Assembly: GCF_001591585.1 (NCBI RefSeq)
Contig: NZ_BCVE01000008.1
Coordinates: 1-64,000, forward strand
DNA: 64,000 nucleotides
Reading direction: 5' to 3'
DNA from: Niallia circulans NBRC 13626
Lineage (GTDB): Bacteria > Bacillota > Bacilli > Bacillales > Cytobacillaceae
The notes below the pieces were generated by a model that did not search any database, had not been told where the DNA came from, and saw only the letters and a list, made by a program, of their open reading frames with translations. Within the stretch, counting starts at the first letter, position 1, and each line of letters opens with the position of its first letter. Of the stretch, positions 1 through 8,483 are shown in pieces. The translations under genes and the position numbers were made by a program.

Positions 1-390
1 ATCTTCTATTTTGTTTTCATCATCCGAAATATGCTTTGTTCGCCTTAAAATGGCATTTATCTTCGCCAATAAAATTCCTACACTGAAAGGTTTTGTCACA
101 TAATCATCCGCACCTAGTTCCATGCCTCTGATTTGTTCACCCTCTTCACTTCGTGCTGATAAGATAATGATAGGCATTGTGTGACTTTTTCTAATTCGTT
201 TCAAATAATAAAAGCCATCAAATGACGGTAAATTGATATCAAGTATAATTAGTTTAGGTTCAATTTGATCAACGGTATCCAAAATACGATCAAAATCTTC
301 AACAGTAAATACTTCGTAGTCGTAAGCAGTCAAATACTTTTTTATATATTTTATCAACTTCAAATCGTCCTCTATTAGAAGTATTCTCAT
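1..390 (-). CDS. Response regulator, OmpR/BceR-like, receiver domain only (cut by window edge)
   Basis: The first 130 codons of a leftward gene are present; the C-terminal DNA-binding domain lies beyond position 1. The translation begins MRILLIEDD and has a full receiver domain: acidic pocket ED near residues 8-9, the phospho-acceptor Asp in LIILDINLPSFDG (~51), and the conserved Lys in DDYVTKPF (~103). A GGAGG ribosome site lies 6 bases before the ATG. The ILLIEDD start and the region around the acceptor Asp resemble BceR/GraR/VraR regulators, which respond to cell-envelope-active peptides with a small intramembrane-sensing kinase and an ABC transporter; that assignment is by resemblance only, because the partner genes are outside the window. 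Confidence 0.85.
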   Translation of the reverse strand, partial: MRILLIEDDLKLIKYIKKYLTAYDYEVFTVEDFDRILDTVDQIEPKLIILDINLPSFDGFYYLKRIRKSHTMPIIILSARSEEGEQIRGMELGADDYVTKPFSVGILLAKINAILRRTKHISDDENKIED

Positions 391-524
391 CACTTACCTC
401 CAAGATTATTAATACTGGGTCTAACTCTGTTTTTCTACTGTATGTCTATTCCTAAAATTTCACTATTTAGTAGACTAAGTTTACTAATGCTCACTAAAAT
501 ATATAACATAATGATTACTTTTTC

Positions 525-1087
525 ACCTACCAATGTTCTATCCAGTGCAGCTCTAGTTACATTTATAATTTTACAAATTTATTTACGGCATACCTCTTTC
601 TTTATATAGCTCTACTGCAAAATTCATTCCTGAGTGATTTTTATGATCTTTCTTTAACCAGCCTTTAAACTTACCTTTCTTTCTTAGCCAGATCAATCTC
701 TTCACGTTGGCGCATACGGATAAGATCTAACTCTAATTAGTTAACTCAAGCCGTTACTGTAAGAAGAATTGGCTGTATGGATTATCCTTTGATAAATCTA
801 GCCATGTCTCCTTGATTGATTTTAAGCTTGCCTTTTACTCCGTATTAAATCAATCATTACAAATAAACCTTATGTACTTCGAGTGATTCGAGTTAGGTTG
901 GTAAAATAAATAATGTCACTTTTCTGTAAATCCTCTAACACTTTTTGAAATTGTTCACGATTTTTTGCTGCTCCAAAAACTTTTTCTTCGTATAGAAAAT
1001 ATCCATTGCGATTTCGTTCCATTGCTCAAATTACCTTGATGAATATTGGCTAGTCGAACTGACACGAATATAACCGATTAGTCGCAA
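525..1087 (-). pseudogene. Decayed serine resolvase (TnpR-like) of a Tn3-family transposon
   Basis: A frame-by-frame reading on the minus strand recovers a serine recombinase of about normal length (~190 codons) with several stops and frameshifts. It starts at a TTG after ACGAGG with LRLIGYIRVSSTSQ, which contains the catalytic serine region. A stop follows within five codons. In other frames come KKFLEQQKIVNNF/FQKVLEDLQKSDIIY, then RQREEIDLAKKE, a KNHSGMNFAVELYKERGMP segment and the recognition-helix remnant NVTRAALDRTL near 525-560. It cannot make a functional protein. It is divergent from a Tn3-type transposase relic and the ~105 bp between them would have held the res site. Confidence 0.8.
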
Positions 1088-1193
1088 TACATTACCTCGT
1101 TGTTAGTCTTATGAGATACTGTTAACTATGATTTTATCAGTCTACTACACTTGTATCAATAGAGTTAATTAACTGAATAATTACGGAAATGAG

Positions 1194-1515
1194 ATGATAG
1201 CGAGAGGCAGAAAATTGCTTACTCAGGAGCAGTGACAGGCTCTTATGCAAATTCTTGAAGATGAATGGATATTGTGAACCTACTACGCTTTTTCCAAACG
1301 AGATTTAGAAATCATTAATATGTGAAGAAGAGAAGTTAAACCGTTTGGGTTCTTATCCCGGATGTCCATACACTCTTGATCAAAAGCATCCCAGACTCAG
1401 TGTTACATTATACAAGGAAACAAATAGGTGCCACTCTATCTTCGCTCAGCCTTTATCCTCTAAAAAGAAAGACACTTTGGGCTAATTGGTGATTATGAAG
1501 AAGAGAATAAAATAA
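1194..1515 (+). pseudogene. 5' fragment of a decayed Tn3-family transposase (TnpA)
   Basis: Starting at ATG 1194, the reading is ARGRKLLTQEQ, stop, QALMQILEDEWIL, stop, then YAFSKRDLEIIN, stop, RRE. This matches the N-terminal domain (DUF4158 type) of Tn3-family transposases. A frameshift near 1376 continues the match as IKSIPDSVLHY, RKQIGATLSSLSLYPLKRKTLWAN up to about 1515. About 100 of the roughly 990 residues remain, so the relic is both truncated and full of stops. No 38-bp terminal inverted repeat was recognised nearby. The following serine hydrolase gene starts only 70 bp downstream and seems unrelated. Confidence 0.8.
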
Positions 1516-1587
1516 CATTTTTAAAATGGAACTTTTCTATCTCATTAATCGTAGATAGATTATAAATAAAAAAGGAGAGAGATTGCC

Positions 1588-2727
1588 TTGAAAATGACAC
1601 TCTGGATTATAGTAGGAATTATTATTTTGTTAAGTTTCATGATAGGAATTGGAATTTATATGTTTAAGAAAGAAATCACCAAGAAGGAACCTGAATATAT
1701 TTTTCAATTTATTAAAGAGAATGCAAAAAGTGAAAGAGTTTCACTTTCAATCAATTATAATAAACAAAAGTGGGTAGAAGTTAATCAAAATAAACAGTTA
1801 CCTTTAGCAAGCACTGTAAAAATTATTATCGCCATGGAATATGCACGACAAGCAGCACAGGGGAAAATTGATCCGCTACAAGAAGTAAGTTTAGAGGAAC
1901 TAAACACCTTTTATATTCCTAAAACCGATGGAGGAGCACATGATGCTTGGATTGCTAACCTAAACGATGGTAAAGAGACAAATAAAGTTCATTTAAGTGA
2001 AGTAGCTAAGGGAATGATTGCTTATAGCTCAAATGCAAATACCGAATACTTAATTAATGTGCTAGGGCTTCAAAACATCAATACTTTCCTAGAAAACTTA
2101 GGTATTTCAAATCATGAACCTTTGTATCCGATAGTAAGTGCATTGTTTATCCCTACCCAGCTAATGAATGAGCAAAAATTATCTAAACAAGAAATGCTAG
2201 AAGCAATGAAAAGTATGGATATTTCTGAATATCGTAAAAGAGCGATGGATATACACAATAAATGGCTAAACCACCCACCAACTGCTGAAGAAAAAAAACA
2301 AATAGTGAAGAATTTAGACATGGATGTTCAAAGAATATGGTCCAATCGTTTACCACGATCAACTTCAGAGGATTATGTATATATTATGGAAAAACTAAAT
2401 AACAAAACATATTTTGATAAAGATACATATAAATATCTTGATCCAGTAATGGAACAGTTAATGGAAAATCCAAACAATCGAGAATGGCTTGTTCATGCCG
2501 GGCAAAAGGGCGGATCTACAGCGTTTATTATTACAACGGCAATGTATGCTACAGATAAAGACGGTAACCAGACAGAATTGGCCTTTTTTGCAAATGATTT
2601 GACTTCATTAGAACAAACAAAACTATCTCGAAATTTGAATGGCTTTAAACTGAAATTTTTAAAAGACGCTGAATTTCGCACACTAATACAAAAAGAATTA
2701 TCTATACTAGAAAGTCGAATTCCTTAA
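1588..2727 (+). CDS. Membrane-anchored serine hydrolase, class A beta-lactamase-like
   Basis: The 379-residue protein has one N-terminal membrane segment (residues 5-24) and then an extracytoplasmic serine-hydrolase domain. Visible motifs of the penicillin-recognising fold are STVK (Ser75-Lys78), a SxN-type motif in YSSNANTE (~147-149) and KGG (~307-309) in place of the usual KTG. I infer a cell-wall-directed hydrolase or carboxypeptidase relative rather than a proven antibiotic-resistance enzyme, since the third motif differs and the protein is about 100 residues longer than secreted beta-lactamases. The start is TTG at 1588, 10 bases after GGAG; ATG 1594 is an alternative. It is transcribed alone; its stop codon lies next to a long perfect hairpin. 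Confidence 0.75.
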   Translation: MKMTLWIIVGIIILLSFMIGIGIYMFKKEITKKEPEYIFQFIKENAKSERVSLSINYNKQKWVEVNQNKQLPLASTVKIIIAMEYARQAAQGKIDPLQEVSLEELNTFYIPKTDGGAHDAWIANLNDGKETNKVHLSEVAKGMIAYSSNANTEYLINVLGLQNINTFLENLGISNHEPLYPIVSALFIPTQLMNEQKLSKQEMLEAMKSMDISEYRKRAMDIHNKWLNHPPTAEEKKQIVKNLDMDVQRIWSNRLPRSTSEDYVYIMEKLNNKTYFDKDTYKYLDPVMEQLMENPNNREWLVHAGQKGGSTAFIITTAMYATDKDGNQTELAFFANDLTSLEQTKLSRNLNGFKLKFLKDAEFRTLIQKELSILESRIP

Positions 2728-2752
2728 TGTTGATAGGAATTCGACTTTCTAG
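2707..2752 (+). terminator. Perfect 18-bp hairpin spanning the stop codon, no T-tract
   Basis: The arms 2707-2724 and 2735-2752 are perfect inverted complements, separated by 10 bases. The left arm is the last coding sequence of the serine hydrolase and the stop codon TAA (2725-2727) lies in the loop. No run of T follows, so an ordinary intrinsic terminator is uncertain; it may protect the mRNA 3' end or be the footprint of an inverted duplication. Confidence 0.5.
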
Positions 2753-3020
2753 ATGGTAACTTACTGCGTATGATATCCTCATTTAGTTGCAGACCCTATT
2801 ATGTTCTTGAGATGTTAATTCCCCCTGCCGTTATCCAGATAGGCGCGTTTAGTTGTTTTCTTTAACATATTCTTCAAGAATTTTAGAAATTCCATAGTTA
2901 AATTTCTCTCAGATCCAATTTGTTTAAGAGAATCCTTAACCTGAATATATATTTCTAAAAACATTTTGAGAATAATACATAAGATGCATCGATGTTATTG
3001 CAGGCACTCTCTTTATCGGA
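2753..3020. other. Intergenic stretch with possible gene remnant
   Basis: No open frame with a ribosome site is present. On the minus strand between about 2820 and 2970 a frame reads KDSLKQIGSERNLTMEFLK and then LKKTTKRAYLDNG before a stop, without a start signal. It may be a degraded coding fragment, but I do not recognise the family. Confidence 0.3.
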
Positions 3021-3021
3021 T

Positions 3022-3072
3022 AAAACAAAAACCCATCGCTTAGCAGAAAGGTTAATTCTCCTATGCTATGGG
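3022..3072 (-). terminator. Rho-independent terminator after the STAS gene
   Basis: On the minus strand, CCCATAGCATAG pairs imperfectly with CTAAGCGATGGG (two internal mismatches) and is followed at once by TTTTTGTTTT. It lies 28 bp past the stop codon of the STAS-domain gene. Confidence 0.7.
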
Positions 3073-3099
3073 GATGGATAACTCTTATACTTCGTTGAC

Positions 3100-4122
3100 T
3101 CAGGGTTGTTTCTCAATCCGATAGCCAAGTGCTTCAATTGCATACTCAATACCTTGTTCTAATGTTGCAAAGGTATGGATATCTTTTAAATCTACACCTG
3201 ATTGGATAATTTGCACACTTAAATCTGGATTAATTCCTACGAGGACGCATTCTCCGCCAATTAATTCAATTGCCTTAACCAATTCTTGCAGTCGGAAAAT
3301 AATAAACTGATCGAATTCGCTTATTCCCGTTAAATCAAGAAGTAAATAACTTGCTCGACGTTCGGAAAATTCCTGCAAACCTTTTTGCAGTAAATCTTCA
3401 AAACGCTCTTCATTAAATTTCCCGATTAGAGGAATGGCTAGGATGCCCTTCATAACAGGCATGACTGGTGTAGATAAATGCCTGATCAAAGTGGATAGCT
3501 CTTTCGTCCGATTCTCAACCATTGTTTCTAATTCTGTAATGTATTTTGTTTCTTTCCCTCTTGCTAGTTCATGGACACTTTGATGGGGAGTATGGTCAGA
3601 AACGAATATGTTTAATTCATCATATTCATCTCCCCTCGTTTGACTTTTAGTTAACTCATACCACATCTTCTCTTTAAATAGTCCGCTAAAAACACCTGCC
3701 CAATGACTCGGTAATAAAACAGCAGATTGGTTTGGATTTAAAGATTGGAAGATTCGGTGCTCCCATGAATTTTTCAAACGTACCGTTACCGTTTGCTTGT
3801 CTTTGTTAAACGCTGTTATCGTTACATTTCCCCAGCCCGCACTGGAATATATTTCACTATATTTCTTGATAATTTCTTCAATGGAAAAGCGATTTTGATA
3901 ATAATCATTTACTAATAGCCCCATCCGGAAACCAGTTGTCTCAAAAACGGCGTTAGATGCATCAGGACCAGAAATTTCCATGATAGTACTTAAAAATATT
4001 TCAAATGCATTATCCCAAAATAAAAGAGCCGGTGCGCCATCAAAATGGAAAACACCGTTTTCGCTATTCCATGAAAATTCACTGGATTCGATCTGAATTT
4101 TTTGATTTGATTCTTTTGTCAA
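3100..4122 (-). CDS. STAS-domain protein with N-terminal V4R-like sensor domain
   Basis: The 340-residue protein has an N-terminal domain (about 20-130) with FETTGFRMG and SAGWGNVTITAFNKD segments that resemble V4R/4-vinyl-reductase-type ligand-binding domains. A coiled linker follows (RGKETKYITELETMVENRT, ~190-210), then a C-terminal STAS domain (~215-330) of the RsbR type (LLLDLTGISEFD, ECVLVGINPDLS). RsbR co-antagonists are scaffolds of the stressosome that controls sigma-B. At the position of the phosphorylated Thr of RsbR (VVDTMV) this protein appears to have Gln (EFDQFI), so phospho-control there may be lost. The start is TTG after GAGGGAGAGG. It lies 67 bp after the preceding 196-residue gene, probably co-transcribed. 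The N-terminal assignment is tentative. Confidence 0.65.
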   Translation of the reverse strand: MTKESNQKIQIESSEFSWNSENGVFHFDGAPALLFWDNAFEIFLSTIMEISGPDASNAVFETTGFRMGLLVNDYYQNRFSIEEIIKKYSEIYSSAGWGNVTITAFNKDKQTVTVRLKNSWEHRIFQSLNPNQSAVLLPSHWAGVFSGLFKEKMWYELTKSQTRGDEYDELNIFVSDHTPHQSVHELARGKETKYITELETMVENRTKELSTLIRHLSTPVMPVMKGILAIPLIGKFNEERFEDLLQKGLQEFSERRASYLLLDLTGISEFDQFIIFRLQELVKAIELIGGECVLVGINPDLSVQIIQSGVDLKDIHTFATLEQGIEYAIEALGYRIEKQP

Positions 4123-4189
4123 ACCTCTCCCTCGCTTTCATACATTCGTAAATGTTTCTAATTCTATCTGGTATTAAAACAAAAAAGTA

Positions 4190-4780
4190 CTATGCGGATA
4201 ATTTTTCGTTTAAAGAAAATAAAAATAAATAAGCTAATTTTAACGCATCGCCGATTTGCATTTCTTTATGGAAGCCATTGATTTTTTCTAACGGGAAATT
4301 GACATCCCAAACTCCATCGTTACCATTGAACATTAAATGGAAAGACGTATCATCTCCTGTTAGTTGATTCTCCATAAATGCTCGAATTTCTTTTTCTGTT
4401 TTTTTAGGACTCTTTAATCCACATAAAACTTCATAGGTACCAAAAACAGAATCGACTTCTAAGGACATTGAATCGACAGAGACAATGTCAAATGCTTTTG
4501 TCTCTACATAGAGATAAATGTCTATATTTCTCTCTAAATAGTCTACAGTATCCTCAAGAATCCTTTCTTGAGCGTTTTCCTGCACAACTTCGTCTGTTTC
4601 TTTATTGGCAAGCTCCATATATAAATCAGAAAAGCGCTCAGCTGTCTGTTCCATCACCATATGATCGTCCACAAGGCCAACTTTTCTAACATAATTCATT
4701 TCCTCTTCGAAAAGAACTACTTTCCCTCCGTTTTGTGATTTGCACTCTTCTATATACTTATTCATTTCGTTTTTTAACAA
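4190..4780 (-). CDS. Conserved hypothetical protein, 196 aa
   Basis: Acidic, soluble protein without signal peptide or membrane segment. It starts at TTG 4780, nine bases after AAAGGAG. The second half contains DSVFGTYEVLCGLK and FNGNDGVWDVNFPLEKI segments. Short proteins of this kind in Bacillaceae are often labelled branched-chain amino acid aminotransferase in databases, but it is far too short for that enzyme and I see no pyridoxal-phosphate lysine motif, so I give no function. It sits between the DEAD-box helicase and the STAS gene, all leftward. A small GGTGG/CCACC hairpin lies at about 4831-4845 in its leader. Confidence 0.6.
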   Translation of the reverse strand: MLKNEMNKYIEECKSQNGGKVVLFEEEMNYVRKVGLVDDHMVMEQTAERFSDLYMELANKETDEVVQENAQERILEDTVDYLERNIDIYLYVETKAFDIVSVDSMSLEVDSVFGTYEVLCGLKSPKKTEKEIRAFMENQLTGDDTSFHLMFNGNDGVWDVNFPLEKINGFHKEMQIGDALKLAYLFLFSLNEKLSA

Positions 4781-4930
4781 TGGAATGAACTCCTTTCTCT
4801 ATACAATTGTTTCTTTTTTATATTTTTGTCTGGTGGAAAAACCACCTTTGGAACTAAGAATTAGGGTAATACGCTTAAAATTCTCCCTTTAAATCCTTAA
4901 AAGGACCTTCAAGCAAATCGCATGCCTTCT

Positions 4931-6268
4931 TTATCTTTTTCCATTTCGTTTTTTAGGTTTCGCCCATTTTTTTGTTGGAGATTGGGTTGAATTTCCCCTA
5001 TGTTTATTATTTGTTGAAAGTGGCTTACGCTTATTGTCACTCCCCTTTTTTTCTGATGGAGACGAACGAAAATCTTCGCCCTTATTTTTTGTATGGCTTT
5101 GTTTTTTGTAAGACTTTTTAGCTGGTTGTGATTCTTCCCTTTTTTTAGTTGAATCTTTCTTTTTGGGTTGCTGTATTTTTTCAATTTTTATATCTAATTG
5201 ATTCTCTATTGAATCTAACAATGGTCTATCATCAGATGAATAAAAGGTAACCGCATATCCTTCTGTACCAGCTCTTCCTGTTCTGCCGATTCGGTGGACA
5301 TAAGACTCCGCATCTTGAGGAATATCATAATTATATACATGTGTAATTCCATCAATATCTAAGCCTCTTGCTGCTACATCTGTCGCAATTAACAATTGAA
5401 ATTTTCCATCGCGAAATGCTTTCATTACTTGCTCTCTTTTTGTCTGCGATAAATCTCCGTGTAATTGGCCACAGCTAAATTTATTTGCAAGTAATACTTC
5501 GTATAATTTAGTTACACGACGTTTCGTACGGCAGAAAATGACTGCCATATACGGATTCGCTTCCTTCACTAAGGTCATTAATGTACCTTGCTTGGCACGA
5601 TCAGTTGTATGTATACTAACTTGCTTAACGGTTTTTGCAGGTCCTTGTTTTGCTTCAACAGTAAAATAGTCGGCATTTTTCGTATATTTCTTCGCAAGCT
5701 TTTCGACTTCCTTTGAAATAGTCGCAGAAAATAGCATTGTTTGTCTTGATTCAGGGATACGTCGTATAATATAGCTAATCTCCTCTAAAAAGCCAATATG
5801 AAGCATTTGATCTGCTTCATCTAATACAAAATAGGAGATTTTGCTTAAGTCGATTGTTCCTCGTTTTATATGGTCAATTAATCTACCTGGTGTCGCTACG
5901 ACTATGGAAACGTCTTTTTGTAAGACTTTCAATTGTTTTTCGACATCTTGTCCCCCATATACAGCAAGAACATTTATTGCTTCTTGTTTCATTTTCATGA
6001 TTTCATTTGTTATTTGAATAGCAAGTTCTCTAGTTGGTGTTAAGATTAGAGTTTGAATATGATTTGCATCGATACTCATTTTTTCTAAAATCGGCAATAT
6101 AAAAGCAAAAGTCTTTCCTGTACCTGTTTGTGCTTGTGCGATTACATCACTACCTTTAAGGAGCGGTGTAATAACCTTTGCTTGAATAGGGGTTGGCTGT
6201 TTTATTCCTTGTTTATGGAGTTTTTCTATGATTGTTGAAGACAATCCAATGTCTGTAAATGATTGCAT
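4931..6268 (-). CDS. DEAD-box ATP-dependent RNA helicase
   Basis: 445 residues with the complete DEAD-box set: Q motif (GIKQPTPIQ), motif I AQTGTGKT (~46-53), PTRELA, TPGR, motif II DEAD (~151), motif III SAT, ARGLD and motif VI HRIGRTGRAG (~330). A long basic, Lys/Ser-rich tail follows from about 375 to the end, as in cold-associated RNA helicases that act on rRNA or mRNA. It is shorter than B. subtilis CshA and lacks an evident RNA-recognition domain like that of DbpA/YxiN, so I do not assign one of those names. The ATG is preceded by AAAGTAGG. It is transcribed leftward and probably begins the transcript that includes the two following genes. Confidence 0.9.
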   Translation of the reverse strand: MQSFTDIGLSSTIIEKLHKQGIKQPTPIQAKVITPLLKGSDVIAQAQTGTGKTFAFILPILEKMSIDANHIQTLILTPTRELAIQITNEIMKMKQEAINVLAVYGGQDVEKQLKVLQKDVSIVVATPGRLIDHIKRGTIDLSKISYFVLDEADQMLHIGFLEEISYIIRRIPESRQTMLFSATISKEVEKLAKKYTKNADYFTVEAKQGPAKTVKQVSIHTTDRAKQGTLMTLVKEANPYMAVIFCRTKRRVTKLYEVLLANKFSCGQLHGDLSQTKREQVMKAFRDGKFQLLIATDVAARGLDIDGITHVYNYDIPQDAESYVHRIGRTGRAGTEGYAVTFYSSDDRPLLDSIENQLDIKIEKIQQPKKKDSTKKREESQPAKKSYKKQSHTKNKGEDFRSSPSEKKGSDNKRKPLSTNNKHRGNSTQSPTKKWAKPKKRNGKR

Positions 6269-6424
6269 GGATTTTACCTACTTTCCGTTCAAATATACGA
6301 ATTCCATTTTCTTATTTTGGCTTTTTCTATCAAAATTATCAAGTGAAATCATCTTCTGCATAATGAAAAAGACTACAAGTAGAGAGGAAGATGCAAACTC
6401 TACCTATAGCCTGATACATGTATA

Positions 6425-7483
6425 TTAATAGCGATTTAATTCTTTTATAATTTCTTCTAAAGCATTTTTGCTTTTGTTCTTTTCCATCTTTTCTGTCATA
6501 CGTTGCTTGTTTTCTTGCATTTGTTTTAAGGTATGAAGAAAATGCTCTTTTGTTAATGATTCCTCTTCTATCATATAGGAGTAACCATTTTCCGTAAAGA
6601 CCTTCCCATTTAATATTTGATCTCCTCTGCTTTGCTGTTTGGTTAATGGAATAATAAGCATAGGAATTTTTAAGGCAAGAAATTCAAAAATAGAATTAGA
6701 TCCGCCTCTCGTAATAACGAATTCTGTAACTGCTAGGATATCAGCTAATTCATTATAGACATACTCAAATTGTTTGTATCCATTTATCCCTGCATGCTCT
6801 TCTGAAAGATTTCCTTTCCCACATAGATGCACAATTTGATAGGATTGTAATAATGTATCTAAATTATCTCGAACGATTTCATTTATTTTCTTTGCCCCTA
6901 AGCTGCCCCCCATAATCGTAAGAATCGGCTTTTGACTAGTAAAACCAAGGAATAGTTTCCCTTTAGAGGCAGATCCAGTTAATATTTCTTTTCGAATTGG
7001 AGAACCGATTGCTTTGCTTTTTTCTTTTGGCAGATAATGTAAGGTTTCATCAAAAGATGTAAAAATTTTCGAAGCAAAACGGACAGATAACTTATTAGCT
7101 AAACCGGGTGTTAGATCACTCTCATGAAGAATGACAGGGATTTTCAATTGACGGGCTGCGATGACAACAGGTACAGATACAAATCCACCTTTTGAGAAAA
7201 CAACATTTGGTTTGATTTTCTTTAAAATTTTTCTTGCGTCATAACAGCCTTTCATTACTTTGAATATATCTTTTATATTTTCTTTTGATAAATATCTTCT
7301 TAATTTGCCACTCGAAATAGAATAATATGGGATGTCAATCTTTTCGATTAAGTCCTTTTCAATACCCGCTTTACTGCCAATATACGAAATATCCCAGTCC
7401 TGTTTATTTAATTCATTTATGATAGCGATATTAGGGGTAACGTGGCCGGCAGATCCCCCGCCTGTAAACACAATTTTCTTCAA
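6425..7483 (-). CDS. murG: MurG-type UDP-GlcNAc:lipid I N-acetylglucosaminyltransferase
   Basis: 352-residue GT-B glycosyltransferase that adds GlcNAc to lipid I at the inner face of the membrane. The N-terminal GGGSAGHVTPNIA loop (8-20), the SKGGFVSVPVVIAA region (~98-111), HESDLTPGLAN (~119-129) and the C-terminal donor-binding RGGSNSIFE (~259-267) are MurG signatures. The start is TTG after AGGAG. It lies alone, away from any division/cell-wall cluster, so it may be a second MurG (some Bacillus species carry two) or the only copy relocated. A Cof-type phosphatase gene precedes it with its own terminator. Confidence 0.85.
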   Translation of the reverse strand: MKKIVFTGGGSAGHVTPNIAIINELNKQDWDISYIGSKAGIEKDLIEKIDIPYYSISSGKLRRYLSKENIKDIFKVMKGCYDARKILKKIKPNVVFSKGGFVSVPVVIAARQLKIPVILHESDLTPGLANKLSVRFASKIFTSFDETLHYLPKEKSKAIGSPIRKEILTGSASKGKLFLGFTSQKPILTIMGGSLGAKKINEIVRDNLDTLLQSYQIVHLCGKGNLSEEHAGINGYKQFEYVYNELADILAVTEFVITRGGSNSIFEFLALKIPMLIIPLTKQQSRGDQILNGKVFTENGYSYMIEEESLTKEHFLHTLKQMQENKQRMTEKMEKNKSKNALEEIIKELNRY

Positions 7484-7524
7484 AGTAGATTCGACTCCTA
7501 TTCTTCGTATCGATTTTCACAGCG

Positions 7525-7559
7525 AAAAAGCCAGAAGTTAGTATAGAGATCCCGGCTTT
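7525..7559 (-). terminator. Rho-independent terminator after the Cof phosphatase gene
   Basis: Minus-strand stem AAAGCCGGGA with TTCTGGCTTT (10 pairs including two G-T) around a short loop, followed by a T run. It is 20 bp past the stop of the upstream gene. Confidence 0.75.
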
Positions 7560-7580
7560 AACTAGTCTAATATATGATGG

Positions 7581-8381
7581 TTACACTAATTTCAGAATCT
7601 TTTCAATGGCGTATGCAAACCCATCCTCATTATTACTTTTAGTGACGTCACTTGCTCTTTTTTTGATTTCTTCAGGAGCATTTTCCATGGCAAAAGATCT
7701 TGTTGATACTTCAAATTGTGTAATATCATTACCTCCATCACCAAAGGAGTAAATCTCATTAAAAGTAAGATTCCGAAGTTTTTCATACCGTCTTATCGCT
7801 TTCCCTTTTTGTGCTTCACTTGATGTGATTTCACAGTTGTTAGGAAAAGAAGAGGAAAACGAAATAGTCTCATATTTTCTAAGCACTTCTTTAACGTGAT
7901 CGATTTTGTCTAGTTGTGTTTCATCGACAACGGCGATTAACTTATAAATTTTTACATCCTTTAAATGCAGGATCGCTTCATAATCTTGTTGATCAAAGAG
8001 TGCTTGAATCTCATCCCAAGATTTGCCGCGAAGCATTGGCAATGTTCCTGGAAATCCACCTTGATTCGTATAAACTAGAACTCCTACTTCCAAGTTTTGT
8101 AATGCTTTAAGCAAAGTTTGATATAAATCAATGGAAATTTGTGTTTCATATAATAGCTTTCCTGTTTGGTCATACATCATGCTGCCATTTAAACAAAAAA
8201 TGGGAAGTTCTAATTCTTTTACGCCGTCTACTTTAATAACATCTGCGTATTGACGTCCTGTATTTAAAATTACTTCTATATGTTCATCCTTTAATTTCTG
8301 GATAATCGTGCGATTTGCTTCAGATATTTGATGATGGTCATCTAGTAAGGTACCATCTAAATCTATTGATACGCATTTCAT
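7581..8381 (-). CDS. HAD-superfamily (Cof-type) phosphatase
   Basis: 266 residues with the four HAD motifs: DLDGTLL (7-13, nucleophile and acid/base Asp), NTGR (motif II, ~40), Lys in the SSEAQKGKAIRR region (motif III) and FGDGGNDI (motif IV, ~214). The large cap between motifs II and III is the C2B type of Cof enzymes, which dephosphorylate sugar phosphates or flavin and nucleotide phosphates; the actual substrate cannot be told. The ATG follows GGGGGAAAAACGAATA. It is monocistronic, bounded by a terminator. A distinct paralogue of the same family lies at 38.5 kb. Confidence 0.85.
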   Translation of the reverse strand: MKCVSIDLDGTLLDDHHQISEANRTIIQKLKDEHIEVILNTGRQYADVIKVDGVKELELPIFCLNGSMMYDQTGKLLYETQISIDLYQTLLKALQNLEVGVLVYTNQGGFPGTLPMLRGKSWDEIQALFDQQDYEAILHLKDVKIYKLIAVVDETQLDKIDHVKEVLRKYETISFSSSFPNNCEITSSEAQKGKAIRRYEKLRNLTFNEIYSFGDGGNDITQFEVSTRSFAMENAPEEIKKRASDVTKSNNEDGFAYAIEKILKLV

Positions 8382-8483
8382 TATTCGTTTTTCCCCCTAG
8401 TAATTCTAACAATTGTTTTCTTTCAATATTGTAGCATATTTGCATACTGCTTTGTCTTTTCCGTTTATCGTTTCGGTTAGCTA

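Noticed and set aside
4831-4845. GGTGG/CCACC hairpin as a terminator of the DEAD-box helicase gene
   Set aside because: The stem is only five pairs and the minus strand continues AGACAAAAA, not a T run.
4909-5184. 91-residue basic frame on the minus strand
   Set aside because: It is a shifted reading of the Lys-rich tail of the DEAD-box helicase.
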